A DNA stretch of 64,000 nt from Bradyrhizobium iriomotense. Its GTDB lineage: Bacteria; Pseudomonadota; Alphaproteobacteria; Rhizobiales; Xanthobacteraceae. The notes under the pieces were generated by a model. That model was not told the DNA's origin and made no database searches. It was given only the letters and a program-made list of their open reading frames with translations. Shown one piece after another: positions 1 to 8,092 of the stretch; position 1 is the first letter of the stretch, and the number at the start of each line of letters is the position of its first letter. The stretch covers positions 372,001 to 436,000 of the forward strand of contig NZ_BSOW01000003.1 in NCBI RefSeq assembly GCF_030160715.1, given 5' to 3'. Position numbers and translations under genes: made by a program.

Positions 1-1
1 G

Positions 2-388
2 CACCTGCATGGCGCCCGCCGTCTGATCAAGGCGGGACTGATCGACGAGCATCCCCACGTGCAGTTCGTCATGGGCGTCAAGAATGCAATGCCGGCTGAC
101 GAGCATGTGCTCGATATTCTTCTGGCCGAGCTCAAGCGGCTGATGCCGAAATCGACCTGGACTGCGGCAGGGATCGGGCGCCATCAAGCCGAGGTCATGG
201 GCTGGGCGCTGTCGCGCGGCGCCGATGCGGTTCGCACCGGGCTCGAGGACAACATCAGGATCGACAAGAATCGTCTGGCTGCAAGCAATGCGGAGCTAGT
301 GACCATCGCCTGCGAGGCCGTCGCGCGCCACGGCCGACGCGTCGCCACGCCGGCGGAGGCAAGATCGGCGCTGAGGATTGCGGGATAG
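2..388 (+). CDS. Beta-keto acid cleavage enzyme (BKACE, DUF849), 3' part only
   Basis: The reading frame is open from the left edge and ends at TAG 386-388, giving the last 128 residues of a protein whose start lies outside the window. The segment GADAVRTGLEDNIRIDKN followed by SNAELV matches the C-terminal part of the 3-keto-5-aminohexanoate cleavage (BKACE) family. These TIM-barrel zinc enzymes condense a beta-keto acid with acetyl-CoA, giving acetoacetate and a CoA ester. The metal-binding HxH motif lies in the missing N-terminal part, so substrate class cannot be judged. A full-length paralogue sits at 7205-8083 and shares the same C-terminal motif. The gene ends 1 nt before the stop of the convergent NAD-kinase-like gene. 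Confidence 0.85.
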   Translation, partial: HLHGARRLIKAGLIDEHPHVQFVMGVKNAMPADEHVLDILLAELKRLMPKSTWTAAGIGRHQAEVMGWALSRGADAVRTGLEDNIRIDKNRLAASNAELVTIACEAVARHGRRVATPAEARSALRIAG

Positions 389-389
389 A

Positions 390-1325
390 TCACACGATCA
401 ACCGTCCCCGCCGCGCCGCAATCCCGATCGCGACTTCGGCGCCGGCGTTGAACTCGAGCCGGTCGGCTTCGATGCCGTCGCTGAAGATGACGCCGTTTTC
501 CGGCATCAGCGAGCGGATGCGCAATTGCTCCGAGGAGGCGAGGCGGCCGCAGACGAGGCCCACTTGCGAGTTGCGGCTGGGAAAGGGCTCTCGCACGGCA
601 AAGCGCAGCTCCGGCGCGTCCCAGGGCAGGGCGTCGTAAGCCGCCGGTTCAGAAGGCTGGCCGAACTGCCCTGCGATCGCCAGCGAGCCGGTGACGATGC
701 TCTTGAACCAGGCGGTCGAGCCGAGCCCCGTCGAGACGATCAGCCCGCTCGAGGACTGCCGTTCCGTCGCCCCACCGGCCGCGATCTCGTAGATCGCGGA
801 GACATGCGTGCGCGCGCCGATGAAGAGGTCGTTCACGGCATGGAGCACCTGGCCGTCGGAGAGCCGCGCCTCTGCCATCGTCACCGCCTGGCTGTCGCGC
901 TTCTCAGCGGCGACCTCCGGCAGGAGCTTTGCGAGGTCGCGCGGCGCAAAGGGCAGGAGGATGCCGTCATAGCGCGCCGGATCCGGGTTGAGTCCGATCA
1001 GCGGATGGCCGTCGAGATATTTCATGGTGTTGGCGACGACGCCGTCCTGGCCGAGCGCGACCACGATGTCGGAGGGCGCGAAGATGAAGTTCGGCAGGAA
1101 GCTGCGCTCGATCGCCTGGTAGCGGCCCCATTGCTCCAGCACCTGCAAAGTCAGGTGCTGCTGCGCGCGATAGGCCTCGTGCTCGCGCTCATAGTCGGAG
1201 AAGTCGGCGCCGAGATGCTCGACATAGAAGCGCGCCTGCGCCGCAGTCAGGTAACGCGCGACCAGGTCCTCCAGCCTGGTCTTGCGCGTCACCAGAACGA
1301 TCTTGCGGTCATTGCCGGCGGGCAT
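390..1325 (-). CDS. NAD kinase-like protein
   Basis: This 311-residue protein has the layout of the ATP-NAD kinase family. ALGQDGVVAN (near residue 90) replaces the usual GGDG, HAVNDLFIG replaces the conserved Asn-Glu segment, and SSGLIVSTGLGSTAWFKS is the clear counterpart of the glycine-rich GLIVSTPTGSTAY signature. NadK phosphorylates NAD to NADP in the cytosol. The changed first glycine means catalytic activity is not assured. The ATG overlaps the last 17 nt of the upstream SPFH gene, so the two are probably translationally coupled. The nearby NrtR-type regulator fits a role in NAD metabolism. It is unlikely to be the only NadK of the cell. Confidence 0.8.
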   Translation of the reverse strand: MPAGNDRKIVLVTRKTRLEDLVARYLTAAQARFYVEHLGADFSDYEREHEAYRAQQHLTLQVLEQWGRYQAIERSFLPNFIFAPSDIVVALGQDGVVANTMKYLDGHPLIGLNPDPARYDGILLPFAPRDLAKLLPEVAAEKRDSQAVTMAEARLSDGQVLHAVNDLFIGARTHVSAIYEIAAGGATERQSSSGLIVSTGLGSTAWFKSIVTGSLAIAGQFGQPSEPAAYDALPWDAPELRFAVREPFPSRNSQVGLVCGRLASSEQLRIRSLMPENGVIFSDGIEADRLEFNAGAEVAIGIAARRGRLIV

Positions 1326-2355
1326 TGGCGGCCTCCATCGCCTTGGGCTTTTCCATCAACTGGCTGAGCAGGTCCGGCGAGACGTTGAGCTGGCCGATCT
1401 TTTCGGCCTTCTCGGCAATGCCGGTGAAGGCCTGCGCGATGAGCTGGCCCGGCTGCATGCCGGCAGAGGCGAGTGCCTGGATCACGCGGGTGTCGACGCC
1501 CTCGAAGATCTTCATCAGCGCGCCGACGCGATAGGCCTCGGCGTCGGCCAGCGTGCGGGTGTTCTCGGCGTTGAGGCCGACAAAGTCCTTGCGCTTGCCT
1601 TCGAGCGCAATGTCCGCGACCATGCCGGCCTGGCGCAGCTCGTTGCGCTTGGCGGCGACGCTGGCCTCCGCGTCCATCTGCGTCTCGCGGATCGAGCGCT
1701 TCTTCTGCTCGACCGCGATCTCGGTGTCGAGCTCGCTCTCGCGGATGGCGCGCTCCTGCTCGACCGCAAAATTGCGGCGGGCGAAGATCGCTTCGTCCGC
1801 GTTCTTCAGGATCGCTTCGCGCGCTTCCGCCTCCAGCGCCTTTGCGGTGTCCGGCGTCGGCTTGATGCCGCGAATGGAGACGCCGAGGATTTCGAGGCCG
1901 AGCGAGGCGATGTCGGCGCGCGCCCGCAGGCCGCTTGCGATGATGTCGGCGATGCGGTCGGAGGCCCGCAGGGCTTCCTTCAGCGTCAGCTCCTTCACCG
2001 CCTGCTGGGCCAGCACCTCGACCGTGCCGAGAATGCGCTGCGGCAGTTTCTCCGGGTCGTCGGTCTCATAGGTCTTGCCGTCGGACTTCAGCGTGAAGTC
2101 GAGCATCGAGGCCGCTTTCTTCGGCTCGCTGACGCGATAGGTGATGTGGCCCTGGACGGTGAGGGTCTGAAAGTCGCGCGCGATCTGCTGGAAGATGAAG
2201 GAGGCGTCGCGGCTACCGATGGGCACGGCGACGAGCGTGGTCGCAGGTGCGTAATAGAAGGCAGACAGCCCCGCGCCCTCGGCGACAACAGCGCCGGCGC
2301 GGTACTTGAGGAGATAGGTGGTGGGCTGGGCCTTGATGAACCTGACGCCGAACAT
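1309..2355 (-). CDS. SPFH/Band 7 domain protein
   Basis: The product is 348 residues from the ATG at 2355, which has a GGAG ribosome site about 8 nt upstream. Starting further upstream would run the gene through the operator repeats, so this start is preferred. An SPFH/prohibitin-like domain occupies roughly residues 20-190. A long charged Glu/Arg/Ala helical region follows (about 190-290), as in stomatin/flotillin relatives, then a C-terminal tail. No N-terminal membrane helix or signal peptide is visible, so any membrane association would be peripheral. SPFH proteins form oligomeric scaffolds. The gene is first in an operon with the NAD-kinase-like gene and diverges from the NrtR-type regulator. 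Confidence 0.85.
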   Translation of the reverse strand: MFGVRFIKAQPTTYLLKYRAGAVVAEGAGLSAFYYAPATTLVAVPIGSRDASFIFQQIARDFQTLTVQGHITYRVSEPKKAASMLDFTLKSDGKTYETDDPEKLPQRILGTVEVLAQQAVKELTLKEALRASDRIADIIASGLRARADIASLGLEILGVSIRGIKPTPDTAKALEAEAREAILKNADEAIFARRNFAVEQERAIRESELDTEIAVEQKKRSIRETQMDAEASVAAKRNELRQAGMVADIALEGKRKDFVGLNAENTRTLADAEAYRVGALMKIFEGVDTRVIQALASAGMQPGQLIAQAFTGIAEKAEKIGQLNVSPDLLSQLMEKPKAMEAANARRQ

Positions 2356-2380
2356 GGTTTTCTCCAATCGATTGCCAGTA

Positions 2381-2419
2381 AGTTGGTCTAAGCAACTAAG
2401 TAAGTTGCACAGTACAACT
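2381..2419. promoter_or_regulatory. Two tandem palindromic operators between the SPFH and NrtR genes
   Basis: Two 17-bp inverted repeats of the form AGTTG-N7-CAACT lie at 2381-2397 and 2403-2419. Their starts are 22 bp apart, about two helical turns, so both would face the same side of the helix. The second copy is palindromic through most of its spacer as well (AC-N-GT around the centre). They fill the gap between the divergent SPFH gene (start 2355) and the Nudix regulator (start 2460). The best candidate binder is the NrtR-type regulator itself. This assignment is inferred from position. Confidence 0.65.
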
Positions 2420-2459
2420 AAGTAGGTTAGTGTCAAGCGGCAAATCGGGGAGGGCCGCA

Positions 2460-3194
2460 ATGGCACCGAAAGATCAAGCCCAAGGTACTGAAAATTCAGG
2501 ACAATTGGATTTCCCGCGGCCGCTGGCCACGGTCGACGTGGTGATCTTTGCGATCCGGAACGAAGGCCTCCACGTCCTCCTGGTGCAGCGGCCGGCCGGC
2601 GCGGGCGAGCCGTTCCCGCTCAGCTGGGCTCTGCCGGGCGGCTTCGTCGATGTCGCCAAGGACCGCGATCTCGAGGCCTGCGCGGTGCGGAAGCTGAAGG
2701 AGAAGACCGGCGTGACCAGCCCCTATCTCGAGCAGCTCGGAAGCTGGGGCAGCGCCGGGCGCGACCCGCGCGGCTGGTCGGCGACGCACGCCTATTTCGC
2801 GTTGATGCCGGAGGAGGCGGGCCGGACCGCACTCGCCCCCGATGCGCAATGGTTTCCGGTCTCCGCCGGCAGGATCAAGCCGAAGCTCGCCTTCGACCAC
2901 GGCGAGATCCTCACCGCCGCAGTCGAGCGCCTGCGCAACAAGGTCGAATACACCTCGCTGCCGGCCTATCTGATGCCGGCGGAATTCACGCTGCCCGATC
3001 TTCAGCGGGTCTACGAGATCGTGCTCGATCGTCCTTTGGAAAAGAGCGCCTTCCGCACCCGGATCCTCTCCGCCGACATGATCGAGCCGATCGCCAAGAT
3101 GCGGCGCGGCCCGAACCGGCCGGCGCAGCTCTATCGCCTGAAGAAGGGCAAGGAGCCGGTGTATTTCGTGCGCACATTCAATCCGCCGGAGTGA
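2460..3194 (+). CDS. NrtR-type Nudix transcriptional regulator
   Basis: The protein has 244 residues from ATG 2460, preceded by GGGGAGG at 2447-2453. An in-frame GTG at 2430 lacks this site. Residues about 20-140 form a Nudix fold. The Nudix box is degenerate: the catalytic REUxEE has become RKLKEK (residues 77-82), so hydrolysis is unlikely. Residues about 165-240 match the winged-helix C-terminus of NrtR regulators, with FTLPDLQRVYEIVL and the following RPLEKSAFRTRIL typical of the family. NrtR repressors sense ADP-ribose or related NAD metabolites and control NAD synthesis genes. It is divergent from the SPFH/NAD-kinase operon and is probably its repressor. Confidence 0.85.
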   Translation: MAPKDQAQGTENSGQLDFPRPLATVDVVIFAIRNEGLHVLLVQRPAGAGEPFPLSWALPGGFVDVAKDRDLEACAVRKLKEKTGVTSPYLEQLGSWGSAGRDPRGWSATHAYFALMPEEAGRTALAPDAQWFPVSAGRIKPKLAFDHGEILTAAVERLRNKVEYTSLPAYLMPAEFTLPDLQRVYEIVLDRPLEKSAFRTRILSADMIEPIAKMRRGPNRPAQLYRLKKGKEPVYFVRTFNPPE

Positions 3195-3200
3195 GCGAGC

Positions 3201-4442
3201 TTACGCGAACTGGCTAAATCGCGGCGGTTCAGGCGGATCGACGACAAATCCTTCGCAGGTGATGAGACCGTCGATCAGCCTGAACTCGAGCCTGTCATAG
3301 CCGGGCATGCTCTCGCCGGGCTTCGGCGGCAGCAGGGCGATACGGCCCTGAATGCACAGCACGGATTGCCCGGCGCCATGCCACATCCTGATTCCGGTCT
3401 CTTTCCAGCGCCGGCGAATGAGCGTCTCGCGGTCGCAGAGGTCGTCAGGTTTGGTGATCGCGGCTGGGGCGATGTCGACCTTGGCCGAGATCACCTCGAC
3501 GGGTGCCGTTTCGACGGTGTCTGCTGCGACGAGGTCGAGCTGCTCCACGTCGGTCTCGACAGCGGTGGCCGCCAAGGTTTCCGCGACATCGGGATCAACC
3601 CCGCCAGTCTCGAAAGTTTCGATCAGAGCGGGGGCAGTCCCGACTGCCTCGGGCTCAATCGCATCGGGCCCAACCGCATCAGGCTGAGCGGCCTCGCTTC
3701 CGGTCTTGATTTCAGAAGGCACCGTCTCGATCGCGTCGACCTCGATCATGCCGGTCTCGGCAGAAGCGAGCGGGAGGACATCGCTCTCTGCAGCAACGGC
3801 CTCGGATGAATCCTCGGGCGGTGCGACATGGGCCGTAACGTCGTCGGCGTTGCGCGCGACGGTTTCGACGTCCTCGGTCTCAACCGAGTCGGCCTCGTCG
3901 CTTTCGATTGCGGCAAGAGGCGTCTGAGCAGCCTCGATTTCAGCTATCTCAACCTCAACGGGGAGATCACCGCTTGCAACGGTCTCGATCTCACGCCCGG
4001 AGAGATCGTCGGACGCCATTGCAGGGGAGGTAACATCGCACACGTTTGTCGTGACCGGCTCATCTGCACCGATCGCGGCAGCGCCAGTCTCCGTGGTTGC
4101 GGTCTCGGCGACATCAGTCGCAGGAGCCTTGATCTCCTCAGCCTCGACAGTGTCAGTCTCGACGGGCCTGGCCGCGGCGGCCTCGGTTCCATCGGGAGCT
4201 GCCTGCACGGTATCGGGTTGGGCCGTTTCCGCCTCGACCGCGCGGCGCGCAACGTCATCCTTCGTGACGTCCTCAGCCGGTGCCTGAAACTCGCTGACGT
4301 CAGCCGGTTCGTCATTCGCTCGACCGCGCAGCAGCGACTTGAATTTCGCGAACGCGAATTCGACCGCCGGGATCCGGCGCAGCGCTATCGCCAGTCTGGT
4401 GAGGACTGGGAGCGGTTTGGGAGCATACTCGGCCTGAGACAT
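3201..4442 (-). CDS. Uncharacterised acidic low-complexity protein
   Basis: The ATG at 4442 gives 413 residues; a longer reading would begin in arginine-rich sequence that looks non-coding. Residues 1-45 form a basic N-terminus (LTRLAIALRRIP, FAKFKSLLRGR). From about 45 to 340 the chain is almost only Ala, Glu, Asp, Val and Thr with short degenerate units such as VETDTVEAEE and DAVGPDAIEPEAVG, so it is probably disordered. The last 75 residues look globular (IRRRWKETGIRMWHG, GYDRLEFRLIDGLITCEGFVVDPP). No signal peptide is visible. It is convergent with the Nudix regulator, with 6 nt between the stops. Function is unknown. Confidence 0.7.
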   Translation of the reverse strand: MSQAEYAPKPLPVLTRLAIALRRIPAVEFAFAKFKSLLRGRANDEPADVSEFQAPAEDVTKDDVARRAVEAETAQPDTVQAAPDGTEAAAARPVETDTVEAEEIKAPATDVAETATTETGAAAIGADEPVTTNVCDVTSPAMASDDLSGREIETVASGDLPVEVEIAEIEAAQTPLAAIESDEADSVETEDVETVARNADDVTAHVAPPEDSSEAVAAESDVLPLASAETGMIEVDAIETVPSEIKTGSEAAQPDAVGPDAIEPEAVGTAPALIETFETGGVDPDVAETLAATAVETDVEQLDLVAADTVETAPVEVISAKVDIAPAAITKPDDLCDRETLIRRRWKETGIRMWHGAGQSVLCIQGRIALLPPKPGESMPGYDRLEFRLIDGLITCEGFVVDPPEPPRFSQFA

Positions 4443-4630
4443 CAGTGATTCTCGAAACGAGCAAGAGTTGCCCCCGGCGCGCGGGGCTGTCAAATCGCGC
4501 GCCCATGGCCGTCGTCGCCATGTCAACGCCATTGTGGCGGGGAGCGTCATGCCGCGTTCGCAGTGCAGCGCGGGTTGGAGATGGTGTATCCGGGAATGAC
4601 CGGATCGGTCGGATCCGGCCCTGGGGCGGA

Positions 4631-5836
4631 ATGCGTCGCTTGAAATTCGATACGAAACTGCTTGGCGTCATGGCGGTGCTCGCCGTCACCCAACTCGTCG
4701 GATGGGGGACGATCGGGCTTCCCGCCATCGTCGGTAGCGATCTCGCAGCCGATCTCAACATGAGCCTTCCGGCGGTATTCGCGGGAACGTCGGTTCTATA
4801 CGTCGCCATGGGGCTGTGCGCGCCCTGGCTCGCAAAGTCCTTTACGCGGCATGGCGCGCGCCGTGTGATGATGGCGGGCACGGTCGTGACCGCGCCGGGC
4901 TTTGTGCTCCTGTCCTTCGCGCAGGAGCCGATTCTTTACTTCACGTCCTGGATCGTTCTCGGGGTGGCCGGCAGTGCCACGCTCTCGACCGGGGCCTACA
5001 TCATGCTGAACGAGGCCGCCGGGCAGCGCGCAAAGAGCGCGATCGGCGCGCTCATGCTGGTGACCGGCCTTTCCAACAGCATATTCTGGCCGACGACGTC
5101 GTTCTTGAGCAGCCTCGCCGGCTGGCGCGGAACGTGTCTGATCTATGCGACCATGATGATCGTCGTCTGCCTGCCGCTGCTGGCCTTCGGTGCGCCGCGC
5201 CGGCGCAAGGCGAGTGAGGAAGCCGCCGCGAAGGTGCGGGACGTGCCGGCGTCTCCAGTTCCCAGGAGCACTTTCCATCTCGTGATGTCAGCGGTCGCGC
5301 TCAACGCCTTCGTGAACTTCGGCCTGAGTGCCGTCTTCATCGAGCTCTTGAAGGCCGAGGGGCTGTCGCCGGCAGAGGCGGTCGGCTTCGGCTCCATGCT
5401 GGGCGTGATCCAGGTCAGCGCGCGCGGCATCGATTTCCTCGGCGGCGGTTGCTGGGACGGGATCACGACCGGACTGGTCGCGGGCATTGCGCTGCCGCTT
5501 GCCATGCTGCTCTTGTTGGCGGGCAACGGCGCATATTGGGTCGTTGCGCTCTTCATCCTGCTCTATGGCCTCGGCAGCGGCGCGATGGCAGTGGCGCGGG
5601 CGACGATCCCGCTCGTCTTCTACGACCAGAGCGAATTCGCCAAGGCGATGTCGATGATCGCCCTGCCGGTCAATCTCGCTGCAGCGGTGTCTCCTCCGAT
5701 CCTTGCCGCCTTGCTGGTCCATTTCGGCAGCCGCGGCCTGCTCGGCCTGACCATGCTCTGCTCATGCGCAACGGTGTTGATCCTAGTTGCGCTCGGCCGC
5801 CGGCGGCCACGGGCCGCGATGGCAGCGGCGGAGTGA
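4631..5836 (+). CDS. MFS family transporter
   Basis: The 401-residue protein consists almost entirely of hydrophobic segments, consistent with the 12-helix major facilitator fold. The cytoplasmic loop after helix 2 (AKSFTRHGARRVMMAG) fits the family's motif A position, and a charged central loop (APRRRKASEEAAAKVRD) separates the two halves. ATG 4631 was chosen because hydrophobic sequence begins shortly after it, whereas the frame upstream encodes Arg/Ser-rich sequence. Substrate cannot be inferred. It is divergent from the acidic protein gene, with 188 nt between the starts. Confidence 0.85.
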   Translation: MRRLKFDTKLLGVMAVLAVTQLVGWGTIGLPAIVGSDLAADLNMSLPAVFAGTSVLYVAMGLCAPWLAKSFTRHGARRVMMAGTVVTAPGFVLLSFAQEPILYFTSWIVLGVAGSATLSTGAYIMLNEAAGQRAKSAIGALMLVTGLSNSIFWPTTSFLSSLAGWRGTCLIYATMMIVVCLPLLAFGAPRRRKASEEAAAKVRDVPASPVPRSTFHLVMSAVALNAFVNFGLSAVFIELLKAEGLSPAEAVGFGSMLGVIQVSARGIDFLGGGCWDGITTGLVAGIALPLAMLLLLAGNGAYWVVALFILLYGLGSGAMAVARATIPLVFYDQSEFAKAMSMIALPVNLAAAVSPPILAALLVHFGSRGLLGLTMLCSCATVLILVALGRRRPRAAMAAAE

Positions 5837-5963
5837 CGTCGTATCTGCGAGCGGATGGCGGCATGCCGCCAGTGCAAGGCTCGCAGGTCCAAAATAGTGT
5901 ATCCGCAGGGAGCGCGGCCCGGCCTTGGCCGCCGCGCCAACACCAGTTCCCGGAGGAAACCTT

Positions 5964-7193
5964 ATGTCGGCCTTGCCGCTCTCAGGCATCAAGATCCTTG
6001 ATCTCACGCGCGTGCTCGCCGGACCCTTGTCGGCCCAGATGCTGGGGGATCTCGGTGCGGAGGTGATCAAGATCGAGCGGCCGGGCACGGGCGACGACGC
6101 GCGCGCCTTCGGTCCGCCTTACCTCGCCGACCCCGACGGCAAGGCGAACAACAACAATTCCTTCTACCTCTGCGCCAACCGCAACAAGAAGTCGGTCACC
6201 GTCAACATCGCCAAGCCGGAAGGGCAGGAGATCATCCGGCAGCTTGCCAAGGACGTCGACGTCTTCATGGAGAACTACAAGGTCGGCGATCTCAAGCGCT
6301 ACGGCCTCGACTATGAGACGATCAAGGCGATCAACCCCCGCATCATCTATTGCTCGGTGACCGGCTTTGGCCAGACCGGTCCGTACGCGCCGCGCGCCGG
6401 CTATGACGCCATCCTCCAGGCGATGGGCGGCCTGATGAGCGTCACCGGCCATATCGACGGCGAGCCGGGCGAGGGCCCGATGAAGGTCGGCCCGTCGATC
6501 GTCGACTACATGACCGGCATGAACACCTCGATCGGGATTCTCTCGGCGCTCTACCATCGCGACGCCAATGGCGGGGAAGGACAGCACATCGACGTCTGCC
6601 TGTTCGATACCGTCATCGCATCGTTATCGCACTGGCTCCAGATCTACCTCGTCAACGGCAAGACACCGCCGCGCCGCGGCACCTGGGGCAATGGCGGCAT
6701 GCCGGCCGGCGTGTTCCGCTGCACCGACGGCGAGCTGATGCTGGTGGTCGGCAATGACGGCCAGTTCCAGCGTACCTGCGCCGTGCTCGGCGAGCCCGAG
6801 CTTGCGAGCGACAAGCGCTTCATCAGGAACAATGACCGCGTCGTGCACGGCAAGGAGATCATGGCGATCTTCGCCGGCCTGTTCCTGAAGAAGCCGGTGG
6901 CCTACTGGCTGGAAAAGCTGGAGGAGGCCGGCGTGCCCTCAGGTCCGATCAACAATTTCGAGCAGGTGTTCGCCGATCCGCACGTCCAGGAGCGCGGCAT
7001 GCGGGTGAAGGTCAATCATCCCTTCGAGCCCGAATTGTCCCTGATCCGCAACGCGCTGACGTTCTCGGAAACCCCCGTGACCGACTATCGCGCGCCGCCG
7101 CTGCTCGGCGAGCACACGCAGGAGGTGCTCGGCGCACAGCTCGGCTATGATGCGGAGAAGATCGAGGCGTTGAAGAAGCAGGGCGTGATTTAG
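5964..7193 (+). CDS. CaiB/BaiF (class III) CoA-transferase
   Basis: The start at ATG 5964 is preceded by GGAGGAAA at 5952-5959 and gives 409 residues, the usual family length. The N-terminus LSGIKILDLTRVLAGPLSAQ and the glycine-rich Rossmann region are typical. VGPSIVDYMTGM contains the aspartate that forms the covalent acyl/CoA intermediate in formyl-CoA transferase relatives. The enzyme moves CoA between carboxylic acids. A BKACE gene follows after 11 nt, so the two probably form an operon that activates and cleaves a carboxylic or keto acid. The substrate is unknown. Confidence 0.93.
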   Translation: MSALPLSGIKILDLTRVLAGPLSAQMLGDLGAEVIKIERPGTGDDARAFGPPYLADPDGKANNNNSFYLCANRNKKSVTVNIAKPEGQEIIRQLAKDVDVFMENYKVGDLKRYGLDYETIKAINPRIIYCSVTGFGQTGPYAPRAGYDAILQAMGGLMSVTGHIDGEPGEGPMKVGPSIVDYMTGMNTSIGILSALYHRDANGGEGQHIDVCLFDTVIASLSHWLQIYLVNGKTPPRRGTWGNGGMPAGVFRCTDGELMLVVGNDGQFQRTCAVLGEPELASDKRFIRNNDRVVHGKEIMAIFAGLFLKKPVAYWLEKLEEAGVPSGPINNFEQVFADPHVQERGMRVKVNHPFEPELSLIRNALTFSETPVTDYRAPPLLGEHTQEVLGAQLGYDAEKIEALKKQGVI

Positions 7194-7204
7194 GGCGGCA
7201 TCCG

Positions 7205-8083
7205 ATGACCACCGGCAAGACCATCATCACCTGCGCTATTACCGGCAATCTCACCAAGCCCGAGCAATCGCCTTATCTGCCGATCACGCCCGAGCAGATC
7301 GCGACGTCTGCGCTGGAAGCGGCGGAAGCCGGTGCGGCCATCGCCCACATCCACGTGCGCGATCCCGCGAGCGGGCGTCCGTCGATGTCGATTGATCTGT
7401 ATCGCGAGGTGATGGAGAAGATCCGCGCCCATAACAAGAGCCTCGTGATCAACCTCACCACCGGGCCGGGCGGACGTTTTGTTCCCTCGCACGACGATCC
7501 TCGCGTCGCAGGTCCCGGCACGACACTGCTCCAGCCGGAGAAGCGTGTCGAGCACATCGAGCTGCTCAAACCCGACATCTGCACGCTCGACCTCAACACC
7601 ATGAACTCCGGCGGCGAGGTCGTGATCAACACCCCGCGCAACGTCCGCATCATGGCCGAGCGGATGAAGGCGGTGGGCGTGCTGCCGGAGATCGAGCTGT
7701 TCGATTCCGGCGACTGCCACCTCGCGCGCGATCTCCTGGCCGACGGCACGCTGAAAGGACCGGGCCTGTTCTCGCTCGTGCTCGGCGTGAAATATGGTTT
7801 CTCCGCCACGCCGGAAACGATGTTCTATGCCCGCAGCCTCCTGCCATCAGGTGCGATCTGGTCCGGCTTCGGCATCGGCCGCGCCGAATTCCCGATGGTC
7901 GCGCAGGCTTATCTGCTCGGCGGCCATGTCCGCGTCGGCATGGAGGACAATCTCTTTATGTCCAAGGGTGTGCTGGCGAAGAGCAATGCCGAGCTGGTCA
8001 CGCATGCGGCGGGCATCTTGAAGAGCCTCGGTGCGACAGTCGCGACCCCGGACGATGCGCGCGCCATGCTCGAGCTCGCCTGA
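7205..8083 (+). CDS. Beta-keto acid cleavage enzyme (BKACE, DUF849)
   Basis: This full-length 292-residue protein belongs to the 3-keto-5-aminohexanoate cleavage enzyme family. AHIHVRDPASGRPSM near residue 50 carries the two histidines of the zinc site, and GHVRVGMEDNLF near residue 240 holds the third-region metal/substrate residues. It would condense a beta-keto acid with acetyl-CoA. It lies 11 nt after the CaiB transferase gene and is convergent with an AraC regulator. It is the second BKACE within 8 kb, but the two are diverged, so they probably act on different substrates. Confidence 0.93.
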   Translation: MTTGKTIITCAITGNLTKPEQSPYLPITPEQIATSALEAAEAGAAIAHIHVRDPASGRPSMSIDLYREVMEKIRAHNKSLVINLTTGPGGRFVPSHDDPRVAGPGTTLLQPEKRVEHIELLKPDICTLDLNTMNSGGEVVINTPRNVRIMAERMKAVGVLPEIELFDSGDCHLARDLLADGTLKGPGLFSLVLGVKYGFSATPETMFYARSLLPSGAIWSGFGIGRAEFPMVAQAYLLGGHVRVGMEDNLFMSKGVLAKSNAELVTHAAGILKSLGATVATPDDARAMLELA

Positions 8084-8092
8084 CGCCCGCCG

